Positions 20,325-29,439 of a DNA stretch of 64,000 nucleotides are shown here, piece after piece. The notes below the pieces were generated by a model. That model saw only the letters and a program-made list of their open reading frames with translations, was not told the origin of the DNA and did not search any database. Both the position numbers and the translations under genes were made by a program. How positions within the stretch are numbered: the first letter of the stretch is position 1; each line of letters opens with the position of its first letter. This DNA is from Sunxiuqinia indica (GTDB lineage Bacteria; Bacteroidota; Bacteroidia; Bacteroidales; Prolixibacteraceae), in contig NZ_WVEM01000018.1 in the NCBI RefSeq assembly GCF_009847015.1, positions 1 through 64,000 of the forward strand. The letters run 5' to 3'.

Positions 20325-20397
20325 AGCGGGAGACGAGATTCAAACTCGCGACCCTTAGCTTGGAAGGCTAATGCTCTATCAGCTGAGCTACTCCCGC
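20325..20397 (-). tRNA. tRNA-Gly (TCC)
   Basis: Acceptor GCGGGAG/CTCCCGC; anticodon stem TTAGC/GCTAA with loop CTTCCAA, anticodon TCC; T-loop TTTGAAT. All arms close. CCA is not encoded. Confidence 0.95.
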
Positions 20398-20480
20398 AAA
20401 AAACCCCGTAAATATCAGCTTCCTATTTCAGAATTCCAAATTAAAACCACTGTTATTCGGAAACTATATTAAAAGAGTTG

Positions 20481-20563
20481 TGGGGAGAGCAGGATTCGAA
20501 CCTACGAAGACATAAGTCAGCAGAGTTACAGTCTGCCCCAGTTGGCCGCTTTGGTATCTCCCC
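20481..20563 (-). tRNA. tRNA-Tyr (GTA)
   Basis: 83 bases with a long variable arm as expected for tRNA-Tyr. Acceptor GGGGAGA/TCTCCCC; loop CTGTAAC, anticodon GTA; T-loop TTCGAAT. Confidence 0.95.
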
Positions 20564-20586
20564 AACAATATTTTTAGAACGTTATG

Positions 20587-20660
20587 AGCCGAATCTCAGA
20601 TTCGAACTGAGGACCCCGAGATTACAAATCACGTGCTCTGGCCAACTGAGCTAATTCGGC
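20587..20660 (-). tRNA. tRNA-Thr (TGT)
   Basis: Acceptor GCCGAAT/ATTCGGC; loop TTTGTAA, anticodon TGT; T-loop TTCGAAT. The anticodon stem CGTGA/TCTCG has a U-U mismatch in its third pair. First gene of the tRNA-tuf cluster. Confidence 0.93.
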
Positions 20661-20742
20661 AACATTTTCTCCCCATTTTTTTGGTCAAATCAAAACCCCG
20701 GCAAACGATCAATTTCGTATGTTTACTGAGGTTTATCATATC

Positions 20743-20767
20743 CAAGCTCTGACTAACCAGAGACTTG
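20743..20767 (-). promoter_or_regulatory. Leader hairpin of the tRNA-tuf transcript
   Basis: CAAG-CTCTG and CAGAGACTTG (20743-20751, 20758-20767) pair with a single bulge, directly downstream of the predicted start site near 20776. It could be a 5' stabiliser or regulatory stem. Confidence 0.4.
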
Positions 20768-20782
20768 CCCAAAAAGGGTTTG

Positions 20783-20814
20783 CAAATGTATGAATATTTT
20801 TAAAAAACTCACAA
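20783..20814 (-). promoter_or_regulatory. Promoter of the tRNA-tuf operon
   Basis: Minus-strand -33 TTG (20812-20814), a 21-base spacer and a perfect -7 TACATTTG (20783-20790). This matches the Bacteroidota sigma-A consensus. The first tRNA begins about 115 bases downstream. Confidence 0.7.
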
Positions 20815-20835
20815 GAATTAAAGCTTTTTTTGAAA

Positions 20836-21138
20836 TTATTTTTCCTTCTTCTTTTCTTTGAATTTAGTAAGTTGTTTACGAATGGCATCAGCAGCTAAAT
20901 CAATAGCTTCCTCAAAAGTCGCAGCTTCTTTTTTAGCAAACAAATATCCATTAGAAGGTATCGAAAGCTTGATCTCTGCCATCTTATTATCGACCGCCTC
21001 AGGTTTGGTCACCTTCAAAATTAATTCTGCTGATATAATTCCCTCAAAAAAGGTGTCCAGTTTATTTAGCTTTTTATTCGCAAAACTGACTAATTTCTGA
21101 TCTGGTGTAAAATGAACTGCATTCAAATTAATGTTCAT
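20836..21138 (-). CDS. hpf: Ribosome hibernation promoting factor (HPF/RaiA, short form)
   Basis: A 100-residue protein with the beta-alpha-beta-beta-beta-alpha RaiA fold: MNINLNAVHFTPDQKLVSF, KLNKLDTFFEGI, then the basic C-terminal helix with AADAIRKQLTKFKEKKKEK. It lacks the extra dimerisation domain of long HPF. It blocks the mRNA channel of idle ribosomes. It is the last gene of the rpsU-xerC-hpf group, 18 bases after the recombinase. Confidence 0.93.
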   Translation of the reverse strand: MNINLNAVHFTPDQKLVSFANKKLNKLDTFFEGIISAELILKVTKPEAVDNKMAEIKLSIPSNGYLFAKKEAATFEEAIDLAADAIRKQLTKFKEKKKEK

Positions 21139-21156
21139 GTTTTTTCCTCCTTTAAT

Positions 21157-22041
21157 TTAGGCTCTCGGATGAGCTTGTTTGTAAATGCTTTGAAGTTTGT
21201 CCGTTGTTGTATGAGTATAAACCTGGGTCGCAGCAAGATTACTATGTCCCAGCAGCTCTTTAACGGCATTCAGATCCGCTCCCCGATTCAACAAATGCGT
21301 TGCAAAGCTGTGTCGAAGTACGTGCGGACTCTTTTTTTCAAGTGTTGTTACCAATGTTAGGTACTTTTTTACGACTCGATAGACCAATTTCTCATAAACC
21401 TTCTTCCCCTTTTTCGTTGCAAAAAAATATGGCATTCCTTCGCCGAACTCCAATTCCCTCAAAACTAAATACTCTTCAATCAAAGTATTCAAGCTTCTTG
21501 GATAGGGTACAATTCTTTCCTTGTTGTTTTTTCCCAACACCTTTATCAGGTATTCCGAAAGAAAAATCTGCCCACGGGTTAAATTAACCAATTCTGAAAG
21601 TCGAATCCCAGTTCCATAAAACAGGCTCAGGATAAGCTTATCGCGAACTCCCTCAAAGTCTTTCGAAAAATAACCGTCATCCAACAAATGGTGCAAGCTA
21701 TTCTCGTCAACAAAAATCGGGAGCTTTTTGGGAATCCGAGGTGTTATCACTCCATCAACAGGGCTTACCGGAATTATCTCTTGCCGAAGCAAGTATTTGT
21801 AAAAAGCTTTAAGCGAAGTAACTTTTCGAGTTACCGTTTTTGCTGTTAGCCCTTGACTCATTTGATAAACGACCCAGCTTCTGATCAATTTTGTATCTAC
21901 CGTTTTAACATCAAAATCCCCGACCGTACTGAAGACAAACTCTTCAAACTGATCGAGGTCTTTCTCATATGCTACAACGGTATTCTTTGAACACCTTTTC
22001 TCGAATTTCAAGTATTTCAGAAATGATTCCCGATTTGACAT
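21157..22041 (-). CDS. xerC: Tyrosine recombinase XerC/XerD family
   Basis: 294 residues. A SAM-like N-terminal core-binding domain (SFLKYLKFEKRCSKNTVVAYEKDL) is followed by a catalytic domain with the expected residues: Arg in GTGIRLSEL, Lys in KNNKERIVPY, His-Arg in HVLRHSFATH, His in LLGHSNLAATQ, and the Tyr nucleophile in VYTH. Length and composition fit a housekeeping dif recombinase rather than a phage integrase. The conserved position between rpsU and hpf agrees. Whether it is XerC or XerD cannot be settled from sequence alone. Confidence 0.9.
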   Translation of the reverse strand: MSNRESFLKYLKFEKRCSKNTVVAYEKDLDQFEEFVFSTVGDFDVKTVDTKLIRSWVVYQMSQGLTAKTVTRKVTSLKAFYKYLLRQEIIPVSPVDGVITPRIPKKLPIFVDENSLHHLLDDGYFSKDFEGVRDKLILSLFYGTGIRLSELVNLTRGQIFLSEYLIKVLGKNNKERIVPYPRSLNTLIEEYLVLRELEFGEGMPYFFATKKGKKVYEKLVYRVVKKYLTLVTTLEKKSPHVLRHSFATHLLNRGADLNAVKELLGHSNLAATQVYTHTTTDKLQSIYKQAHPRA

Positions 22042-22089
22042 TTAAAAACGTCTTTTTATTTATTGCAAAGGGAATCAGGCTAAAGTAAT

Positions 22090-22281
22090 CTAGTCTTCTT
22101 CGCGTTGCAATTGTTCAATATAGATAGCCTTTTTCACTTCAGCTCTTCTTTCTACTGAAGGCTTCACATAGGCCTGTCTTCCACGTAACTCTTTGATTAC
22201 GCCAGTTTTTTCAAACTTTCTCTTGAATCTCTTAAGGGCTCTTTCGATATTTTCGCCTTCTTTAACAGGAATAACGATCAT
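22090..22281 (-). CDS. rpsU: Ribosomal protein bS21
   Basis: 63 residues starting MIVIPVKEGENIERALKRFKRKFEK, the S21 signature, with a basic middle and an acidic C-terminal tail. It acts near the anti-Shine-Dalgarno end of 16S rRNA. In Bacteroidota, bS21 helps hide the anti-Shine-Dalgarno, which accounts for the leaderless-like initiation seen elsewhere in the window. First gene of its operon. Confidence 0.96.
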   Translation of the reverse strand: MIVIPVKEGENIERALKRFKRKFEKTGVIKELRGRQAYVKPSVERRAEVKKAIYIEQLQREED

Positions 22282-22317
22282 ATAATTTTAATTTTAAGCT
22301 GTTTAAATTTCGAGCCG

Positions 22318-22348
22318 CAAATTTATGAATTCTATGATAGTATTCAAA
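22318..22348 (-). promoter_or_regulatory. Promoter of rpsU-xerC-hpf
   Basis: A perfect consensus on the minus strand: -33 TTTG (22345-22348), 19-base spacer, -7 TAAATTTG (22318-22325). The rpsU ATG is about 37 bases past the -7 box. Confidence 0.75.
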
Positions 22349-22417
22349 TTAATCTAATAAAAAAATAAACATTTAAATCGTACTGCTCATAATCGGCTAG
22401 TAATTAAACAACTTCAA

Positions 22418-23329
22418 TCAGTTTTTAGTTCTCAAATAGGGGGTGATTTTTTTGAAGTCTTCCTCATTCATCAAATTGTTTGATCGTATGGTTCTAACAT
22501 CTTTAATAAATCCGTTTCTCGAACGGAAGTCTACAATGGCGTTTGCCTGATCCCAGCTTACGTATGGGTGTCCTGCAATCTCAGCAGCATCAGCAAAATT
22601 AACGTTTATCTTTCGAATGGTCGCGGTGTCTATTTTCAGATACGGAAGTATGTTATCAATAGTTTCCGGTTTCAAGCCATAAACTTCGTGAAGTTGCTCC
22701 AACGTATAAAAACCACCAAGAAGTTCACGGTACTTTACAATTCGTTTCGACAATACACTGCCAATACCACTTAACAATTTGAGGTCTTTTGCTGTTGCCG
22801 AATTTATTTCAAATGTTCTTTCAATCTCAACATTAGCTGGTGCTTCTTTTTCGACTATGCGGACCTCAGACTTCTCAGAAAAAAAGGAATTCGCATTCTC
22901 TTTTTTTGCAATTTGTTTCTTTTTAATGGAGACATAAGGATAAACTGCTTCAAAAATAGAATCATTCATCCCATATATTTTCCGGATATCTTCAGCTCGA
23001 TAAAGGCGCCCTCCTTTTTTCCGATATTTCAGTAAATTCTGCCTAACTCTATTTGGTAAACGCAAACTATCCAACTGAATAGAATCGATCGTATTGGGAT
23101 CAAACAGAAAAAGCTTTCCCGTTTCCGGTACTTCATATTTCTCCTTTTCCTCCAGCATCGCGATGAGCTGCTTAAACTTTTCAGGATCGGCTTCCCCGGG
23201 ACTTTCGAAATAAAAGATAAGTTGATTGGCCAGTAGAAAAAATAAAATCAAAAATAGAAGGACAAACAAGCCACGTCGCTCATTTTTGGTAAACGTAAAA
23301 TATTCCAGAATTATACGGTGTAGTTTCAC
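22418..23329 (-). CDS. Membrane-anchored helix-hairpin-helix (ComEA-like) protein
   Basis: 303 residues. One N-terminal transmembrane segment (about 19-40, GLFVLLFLILFFLL) is followed by three HhH repeats: about residues 75-125 (LRLPNRVRQNLLKYRKKGGR), 175-230 (LKLLSGIGSVLSKRIVKYRE) and 245-300. ComEA-type proteins bind DNA nonspecifically outside the inner membrane during uptake. This Bacteroidota type is larger, and its role is unproven. Stands alone between rpsU and the transporter. Confidence 0.85.
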   Translation of the reverse strand: MKLHRIILEYFTFTKNERRGLFVLLFLILFFLLANQLIFYFESPGEADPEKFKQLIAMLEEKEKYEVPETGKLFLFDPNTIDSIQLDSLRLPNRVRQNLLKYRKKGGRLYRAEDIRKIYGMNDSIFEAVYPYVSIKKKQIAKKENANSFFSEKSEVRIVEKEAPANVEIERTFEINSATAKDLKLLSGIGSVLSKRIVKYRELLGGFYTLEQLHEVYGLKPETIDNILPYLKIDTATIRKINVNFADAAEIAGHPYVSWDQANAIVDFRSRNGFIKDVRTIRSNNLMNEEDFKKITPYLRTKN

Positions 23330-23418
23330 TAGGATATTCTTTTGATCAGACTTTAGCGTTCTTCAGCTGAATAACAAAATCTTTTCAAAAGTTACAATAA
23401 AAATATTTAGAATAAAAG

Positions 23419-24783
23419 CTATATTTTCAGCAATCCTATTCCACTAAGAAACACAATGGCAATCGCAATGGGCGCAATAAACTTCACGAGAAAGATAAAA
23501 CCAGAAAGCATTAATTCAGAGATGCTTCCTCCATTTTCAATCTCAGCTCGTATCTTTTTACGCCCAAATTTCCAGCCGATGAACAGCGAAATAAAAAGAC
23601 CACCCAAGGGCAAAAGTAAGTTAGCCGAAATCCAATCCAACAGGTCGAAAAAGTTCAGATCGTAAAATGTATAATCTTTGAAAATACCCATCGACAAAGA
23701 ACAAATGACACCCAACAAAGCAACTAGTGCTGTGGCAAAAATCGTTGCAATCTTTCTCTTCAATTTCAGTTCTTCGTGAAAATAAGCCACAACAACCTCT
23801 AAAATAGAAATTGATGACGTTAAGGCAGCAACCGTCAACAATAAAAAGAAAAGAATTGCAAAAATGTAACCGCCTGGCATTTGCTGAAAAACATTGGGAA
23901 GAGTTATAAACACAAGTCCCGGTCCGCTGCTGGGTTCAATCCCGAATGCAAACACCGCAGGGAAAATAGCCACGCCTGCTAAAATTGCAATCAGGGTATC
24001 AGCTATCGTAACTTTAACCGCAGTGTTGAGTAGATTATTCTTCTTGTCAATATAAGATCCATACGTGATGAGGGTTCCCATTCCTAAACTGAGTGAAAAG
24101 AATGCATGTCCTAATGCACTTAAAACCCCTTCGCCCGTTAATTTTGAGAAATCCGGATGAAACAAGAAACGTAAGCCTTCTCCTGCTCCCGGCAAAGTGA
24201 CTGCCCGAATATTTAAAATGATGATAATTACCACTAAAACAGGCATCATTACTTTCACATTGCGCTCGATCCCATCTTTAATCCCGAGCATCACAATAGC
24301 GCCGGTTAGCACCATAAAGAGAAGTTGATACAAAACAGGCTGTACTGGAGATTCGATGAAGCTCGTAAACATGACAGCCAATTGATCCGGACTTTGATCT
24401 GCAAACCCATTTGAAAGCGCTGTGACGACATAATCAACACTCCAGCCGGCAACCACCCCATAAAATGCCAGAATCATAAAAGCAGCCCCAACACCTAGTA
24501 TTCCAATATATTGCCAAAGAGATTTTGGAGCCAGCTTTTTAAAGGCTCCGAATGCATTGCGATGTGATTTACGTCCAATGATGAACTCGGAAAGCATGAC
24601 TGGCAAGCCAATTGCTAAAATAAACCCGAGATAAACAAACAAAAAGGCCGCTCCACCATAAACTCCGGTTATGTAAGGAAATTTCCAAATATTACCCAGG
24701 CCTACAGCCGAACCCGCCGCTGCTGCTATTACTCCAAATGAACTAGAAAACTCTGCCCGACCTTTTTTCGACTGCTTTGACAT
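23419..24783 (-). CDS. Sodium-dependent transporter, NSS/SNF family
   Basis: 454 residues with the LeuT-like fold. Transmembrane segment 1 carries the unwound substrate/Na+ site, AAAGSAVGLGNIWKFPY, and about eleven further hydrophobic helices follow, including GHAFFSLSLGMGTLITYGSY. It imports an amino acid or related small solute with Na+. The bacterial 11-12 TM tryptophan/tyrosine/leucine transporters are nearest by pattern. Substrate cannot be read from sequence. The Na+ gradient may be supplied in part by the oad pump. Confidence 0.93.
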   Translation of the reverse strand: MSKQSKKGRAEFSSSFGVIAAAAGSAVGLGNIWKFPYITGVYGGAAFLFVYLGFILAIGLPVMLSEFIIGRKSHRNAFGAFKKLAPKSLWQYIGILGVGAAFMILAFYGVVAGWSVDYVVTALSNGFADQSPDQLAVMFTSFIESPVQPVLYQLLFMVLTGAIVMLGIKDGIERNVKVMMPVLVVIIIILNIRAVTLPGAGEGLRFLFHPDFSKLTGEGVLSALGHAFFSLSLGMGTLITYGSYIDKKNNLLNTAVKVTIADTLIAILAGVAIFPAVFAFGIEPSSGPGLVFITLPNVFQQMPGGYIFAILFFLLLTVAALTSSISILEVVVAYFHEELKLKRKIATIFATALVALLGVICSLSMGIFKDYTFYDLNFFDLLDWISANLLLPLGGLFISLFIGWKFGRKKIRAEIENGGSISELMLSGFIFLVKFIAPIAIAIVFLSGIGLLKI

Positions 24784-24895
24784 AAACGATAAATAAAATG
24801 GAAGTATGTGTTTACTAATCTGATTAGCGGTAAAAATGCGAAATATTTCCTTTCACACAAAAAAAACAAGTGTATTGGCGATGGAAATTAATGAT

Positions 24896-24929
24896 ATAAA
24901 AAAAGACCCTCCAAAAATGAAGGGTCTTT
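24896..24929 (-). terminator. Terminator of fbaA
   Basis: AAAGACCCT (24902-24910) pairs with AGGGTCTTT (24921-24929). On the minus strand a T-run follows. It lies 19 bases past the aldolase stop codon. Confidence 0.88.
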
Positions 24930-24947
24930 ACAACTATCTAATAAAAA

Positions 24948-26027
24948 TTAGTTTCTTCCAATGCAGTTCAAATCTTCGAAAGCACTTTTCAATCGTGCAA
25001 TCTCTGCCTCTTCGCCTTTACGAAGCCATACGCGTGGATCGTAATACTTTTTGTTTGGCTTTTCTTCCCCTTCAGGATTACCAATTTGAGCTTGCAAGTA
25101 CGGACGATTAGCAGCTTCGAATTCACGAACGCCATCCCAATATGCCCACTGCGTATCAGTATCGATATTCATTTTGATTACACCGTATGAAATAGCTTCA
25201 CGGATTTCGGCATTTGATGAACCAGATCCACCGTGGAAAACAAAATTCACAGGTTTTTCGCCCAAGCCTAATTTCTCAGAAATGTATTTTTGAGAAGCAT
25301 CCAAAATAGCTGGTTTCAAAACTACATTACCAGGTTTGTAAACACCATGTACATTACCAAATGAAGCAGCAATAGTGAAATTAGGCGACACCTCGCTCAA
25401 CTGCTCGTAAGCATAACAAACTTCTTCGGGCTGCGTGTAAAGCAATGCGTTATCAACATCAGAGTTATCAACTCCATCCTCTTCGCCACCAGTAATACCT
25501 AGTTCAATTTCCAGGGTCATACCGATTTTGCTCATTCTTTTCAAATACTCTTTACAGATTGCGATATTTTCTTCAAGAGGCTCTTCTGAAAGATCAAGCA
25601 TGTGAGAAGAAAATAAAGGTTTACCTGTTTCAGCAAAATGCTTTTCACCGGCATCCAACAACCCATCAATCCAAGGAAGTAATTTTTTTGCAGCGTGGTC
25701 TGTGTGTAAAACAACTTTTACACCATAGGCTTCGGCCAACAGGTGAATTGCTTTAGCTCCGGCAACAGCTCCGGCAATTGGTGCTGCTTGTCCTTCTAAT
25801 TTTAAACCTTTACCGGCAAAAAATTGTGCGCCACCATTCGAGAATTGAATAATTACCGGAGAGTCAACAACCTTAGCAGACTCTAACACTGCACTAATCG
25901 TACTTGACGTAGTTACATTAACTGCAGGCATTGCAAATTGCTTTTCTTTTGCAACTTTAAATAAATATTGCAAGTCGTCTCCGGTTACTACACCTGGCTT
26001 GATGTTATCAAAAAGTTTTTCGCTCAT
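24948..26027 (-). CDS. fbaA: Class II fructose-1,6-bisphosphate aldolase
   Basis: 359 residues, the length of the class IIA FbaA type. The Zn2+ ligand and catalytic regions are visible: LHTDHAAKK with the catalytic Asp and first His, ELGITGGEEDGV, NVHGVY and VFHGGSGSS. It splits fructose-1,6-bisphosphate to DHAP and glyceraldehyde-3-phosphate. GAPDH lies at 51.8 kb but is not linked in transcription. Monocistronic, with its own -7 box and terminator. Confidence 0.97.
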   Translation of the reverse strand: MSEKLFDNIKPGVVTGDDLQYLFKVAKEKQFAMPAVNVTTSSTISAVLESAKVVDSPVIIQFSNGGAQFFAGKGLKLEGQAAPIAGAVAGAKAIHLLAEAYGVKVVLHTDHAAKKLLPWIDGLLDAGEKHFAETGKPLFSSHMLDLSEEPLEENIAICKEYLKRMSKIGMTLEIELGITGGEEDGVDNSDVDNALLYTQPEEVCYAYEQLSEVSPNFTIAASFGNVHGVYKPGNVVLKPAILDASQKYISEKLGLGEKPVNFVFHGGSGSSNAEIREAISYGVIKMNIDTDTQWAYWDGVREFEAANRPYLQAQIGNPEGEEKPNKKYYDPRVWLRKGEEAEIARLKSAFEDLNCIGRN

Positions 26028-26095
26028 AGCTATTATTTTATTAAAAAATTAAACGGGATAATTTCAATTTGAAATCTTAATTATTTGATCGGCTG

Positions 26096-26103
26096 CAAAT
26101 TTA
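26096..26103 (-). promoter_or_regulatory. -7 box upstream of fbaA
   Basis: TAAATTTG on the minus strand, 69 bases upstream of the aldolase ATG. No -33 TTTG is found at the usual distance; the nearest is only 12 bases away. Confidence 0.4.
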
Positions 26104-26146
26104 AGAATAAAAAAACAAAAAACGGAGCGGCTATATTAATTGCAGG

Positions 26147-28483
26147 TTAAAACGGATAGCCAATAGCAAAGGTCAGGTTGAAATGCTCAGAAGAGATTGG
26201 ATAATTCCCAATAATGGAACGTTTACCTGCTGGCAACGAAGGATCGCGAAGCTTCATTCCCAAGTCTAATCTGAAAATGAAATAGGTAAAGTCGAACCGA
26301 AGCCCCATTCCTGTTCCAACGGCAATTTGCTTATAAAAACTATCAAAATAAAACTGAGCGCCGGGGCGGTTATCCTTTTTATTGATGGCCCAAATATTTC
26401 CGGCATCCAGAAAGAATGCACCTTCAATTCGCCATACAAAGCGATAACGATATTCCAGATTGGCTTCCAGTTTAATATCTCCCGACTGGTTCGGATAAGC
26501 ATTTCTCGGTGCATCGTAGGTTCCCGGGCCCAACGAACGAACCTGCCAAGCCCTAATACTGTTGGCTCCACCCGAAAAATACTTTTTCTCAAAAGGCAAC
26601 ACATCAAAATTGCCGTAAGGCATAGCAACTCCTATAAATGCACGTCCAACAACGGTATTGTAATCATCAATCATGTGCCCATACCGATACTCAAAATCAC
26701 CTTTCAGATATTGAGCGTATCTCACTCCGAGCATTTCGTGATAGCTTGTTTCCACACCAAAAATGGTATCTACTGAAGTTTCTTTGGTGCGATTTAATAA
26801 ATTCGAATAAGCAGAAAGCATATTACCGGCAGATTCAAACGACCATTTCATATAGTTGTAATCAGACCTTCGTTTCAGGTTTTGATTGTTGTTGACCTGC
26901 GTGTAGTTTAGTGCGAAAATCAGGTGGTCGGTAAAACTACTTTTGATGTATAAATCCCTAATCGAATTGATGAAGTCGTCGTTGAATTCGTATAAGTTTA
27001 CAAAGTTGAAATCAAGAACATTCAGAAAATGCGACCGTACAGGCGACGACTTCCAGTTGTAGCCATATTTCAAATTAGTAATGGTTCGTGTATAGTCAGG
27101 CCGCCGTTGGTAATTAAACCCCAGGCTAAAAATTGTTTGAGGAACCTGATAGCTAAACAAACGACTGCGTTTAAGCGGATTTAAGAACTTCGGGAGTGTT
27201 AACGATCCTTCCAAACCAAATTCCCGGGTGTTAAAGTCCAGGTTTCCATCATCGCCAAAGCGTTGTTGTCTCTCAACCGCGCCCTTTAAATTTAGGTTAA
27301 ATATCTCGGCACCCCGAAATAAATTACGGTGTTGGTAATTCAAATTTCCGGCTACTCCTAAATTTCCCGACGAGTTCGTACCTTCCAAGTCAACCGAAAA
27401 ACCTTGCCGGGGTAGTGCAGTTAACTGAAAATTACTTTTCAATATGCCGACGGTATCATTCACAAGCGTATCAACCTCTTCGAAGCTAAGGTTCACAACC
27501 CGAAACTGCCGAAGCTGAACCAACGAGCGATAGGTTTTTTCGACGTTAGACAGCGAGTAGTAAGGATCATCCTCAATTCGATTGACATTGTAAAAAAGCT
27601 CGGGCTTGTGCTTCAGTTTATCGCGATATAAAAAAGTATAAGGTGGATCAAGCAAAGTATCCTGATCGGTTGTTTCTTTTGAACCGCCCAATGGTACCGA
27701 CACAAAGTCAGGAGTAATCGAATATGATTCGACCCGATACTTTTTATGTGGTTGAATCGAGTCGACCTCATCCTCCAAATCGTTGTCGGCAACCTCAATA
27801 AGCAGATCTACCAACTTAGGGTTTCCTGTCAAACTCGTATCAGCCAGGTAAGTAATATAATTTTCTGAAAAATAGTAATAGCCAAAGTTCTTTAAGTGGT
27901 TGGCAATGCGGGTCCGTTCGTTGTTCAACACATCAACATCAAAAATATTCCCGCCGCCAATCAGCTGATCTGTCGTATCTCTTAAAATCAGGGACTCAAT
28001 ATTTTTATCCTGAATTTGATAGGTATAGTTTCGAATCCGGTAAGGAACTCCCGGTTCAATGTGGTAAGTAACGTTAACCTTTTGCTTTCTCTCTTTGTAA
28101 CGAACGCTCGAGCTAACTTCAGCATCGTAATACCCTTTATTCTTTAAATAAAGTTTGAGCTGCTTTTTCGAACGCTCCATCATAAACTCGTCGTAAATTA
28201 CCGGAGCTTCACCAATTCGCTTAAACCACCCTTCCTCTTTCTTTTCAGATGATAAATTATACAGACCAAGGTGAAATTTTATGAATCCTAATATTTTGAG
28301 GTTTTCCTTTTGACGAATCTGAGTCCGTAATTCTTCTTTATTGATTGACCGATTGTCAATTTCAACGTCGGTATCATTCAGTAAATACTTGCCGTCGGGA
28401 ACAAATTTGGTGGAAGAACAAGAAAAGAAAGAGACTGTAATCAACAGTTCAATCAAAAATAAAAACAATTTTTCCTTTCTCAT
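26147..28483 (-). CDS. tamL: Omp85-family outer-membrane assembly lipoprotein TamL
   Basis: 778 residues. A lipoprotein signal peptide ends at Cys22 (SFFSCSS). POTRA-like domains follow (about 25-330), for example YLKNKGYYDAEVSSSV and HIEPGVPYRI, and then a C-terminal beta-barrel that ends in a terminal Phe (AIGYPF) with the conserved FSGGANSIRAW region. Being a lipoprotein member of the BamA/TamA superfamily marks it as Bacteroidota TamL, partner of a TamB protein, which is not in this window. Repeat copy 2 starts only 14 bases upstream of its ATG. Confidence 0.88.
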   Translation of the reverse strand: MRKEKLFLFLIELLITVSFFSCSSTKFVPDGKYLLNDTDVEIDNRSINKEELRTQIRQKENLKILGFIKFHLGLYNLSSEKKEEGWFKRIGEAPVIYDEFMMERSKKQLKLYLKNKGYYDAEVSSSVRYKERKQKVNVTYHIEPGVPYRIRNYTYQIQDKNIESLILRDTTDQLIGGGNIFDVDVLNNERTRIANHLKNFGYYYFSENYITYLADTSLTGNPKLVDLLIEVADNDLEDEVDSIQPHKKYRVESYSITPDFVSVPLGGSKETTDQDTLLDPPYTFLYRDKLKHKPELFYNVNRIEDDPYYSLSNVEKTYRSLVQLRQFRVVNLSFEEVDTLVNDTVGILKSNFQLTALPRQGFSVDLEGTNSSGNLGVAGNLNYQHRNLFRGAEIFNLNLKGAVERQQRFGDDGNLDFNTREFGLEGSLTLPKFLNPLKRSRLFSYQVPQTIFSLGFNYQRRPDYTRTITNLKYGYNWKSSPVRSHFLNVLDFNFVNLYEFNDDFINSIRDLYIKSSFTDHLIFALNYTQVNNNQNLKRRSDYNYMKWSFESAGNMLSAYSNLLNRTKETSVDTIFGVETSYHEMLGVRYAQYLKGDFEYRYGHMIDDYNTVVGRAFIGVAMPYGNFDVLPFEKKYFSGGANSIRAWQVRSLGPGTYDAPRNAYPNQSGDIKLEANLEYRYRFVWRIEGAFFLDAGNIWAINKKDNRPGAQFYFDSFYKQIAVGTGMGLRFDFTYFIFRLDLGMKLRDPSLPAGKRSIIGNYPISSEHFNLTFAIGYPF

Positions 28484-28497
28484 TTTTTCTATCTAAG

Positions 28498-28586
28498 TAG
28501 TGCGAATAATTTAGTGTCATGTTTCGAGTCTTTAACAATTTGTGATAGAAGCGAAACCGAAAACATCAAATAGGTCCGTGACCTTA
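28498..28586 (+). repeat. 89-bp dispersed repeat, copy 2
   Basis: Differs from copy 1 at only a few bases and has the same two potential stems. It occupies the divergent gap between tamL and the TrmH-family gene, so it overlaps the likely 5' control region of both. Confidence 0.9.
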
Positions 28587-28671
28587 ACGCAGTTTACACA
28601 AAAATAAACACTATCGAACGCAAACAAATCGATTAGGCTTTTTATTTTTACAAAAATGTTTGCCAATCGCG

Positions 28672-29439
28672 ATGCTAAGTAAAAACAAAATAAAATTCAT
28701 CCACTCGCTCAACCGTAAAAAAACGAGAGAAAACGAAAAGTTATTTCTGGTTGAAGGAAATAAATTGGTTCTGGAAGCCATTAGCTCCAAGCTACCCCTA
28801 AAATTATTGATTGCTACTCCCGATTTTTATGCGCGCAACGAGCTGGACAGCAACTTAGCGGAGGAAGTCATTGAATGCTCAGCAGAGGAACTTAAGAAGG
28901 CCAGCATGCTTCAAACTCCTCAGCAAGCAATGGCTGTCGTGCACATGCCAAACAATGCCTTGCATATCGATCAACTTACCAACCAGCTTTCTATTGCTCT
29001 CGACTTTATTCAAGACCCGGGCAACCTGGGAACCATTATTCGAATGGCCGATTGGTTTGGAATCCGGAACATCCTTTGTTCAACAGACACGGTAGACTGC
29101 TACAACCCAAAGGTCATTCAGGCAAGCATGGGCGCTGTTTTACGGGTAAACGTTCATTACCTTGATTTGGAAGAATGGCTTGAAAAAGCCAACCATGCTC
29201 AACTACCTGTTTATGGCACTTTCCTGGAAGGTGAAGACATCTACCGATCAACGCTTTCAACCAAGGGCGTTTTAGTTATGGGGAATGAAGGGAATGGAAT
29301 TTCTCCTGCTATTGCCGGAAAAATTAAACACAAAATTCATATCCCGGCTTTTGCTTCAGGTGGCGATGGCTCCGAATCGTTGAATGTGGCTACCGCTACA
29401 GCAATTTGCTGTTCGGAGTTTAAACGGAGAACTTATTGA
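28672..29439 (+). CDS. TrmH/SpoU-family RNA 2'-O-methyltransferase
   Basis: 255 residues from ATG 28672; an upstream in-frame TTG at 28660 would add four residues but is less likely. An N-terminal RNA-binding substrate domain is followed by the SPOUT knot with its three motifs: DFIQDPGNLGTIIRMADWFG, VLVMGNEGNGIS and the C-terminal SESLNVATATAI. It uses SAM to methylate a ribose in rRNA or tRNA; the exact target is unknown. It is divergent from tamL, a pairing common in this phylum. Confidence 0.94.
   Translation: MLSKNKIKFIHSLNRKKTRENEKLFLVEGNKLVLEAISSKLPLKLLIATPDFYARNELDSNLAEEVIECSAEELKKASMLQTPQQAMAVVHMPNNALHIDQLTNQLSIALDFIQDPGNLGTIIRMADWFGIRNILCSTDTVDCYNPKVIQASMGAVLRVNVHYLDLEEWLEKANHAQLPVYGTFLEGEDIYRSTLSTKGVLVMGNEGNGISPAIAGKIKHKIHIPAFASGGDGSESLNVATATAICCSEFKRRTY

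Noticed and set aside
21157-22041. Integrase marking an integrated element
   Set aside because: Length, motifs and position between rpsU and hpf fit a housekeeping Xer recombinase; no phage or conjugation genes adjoin.
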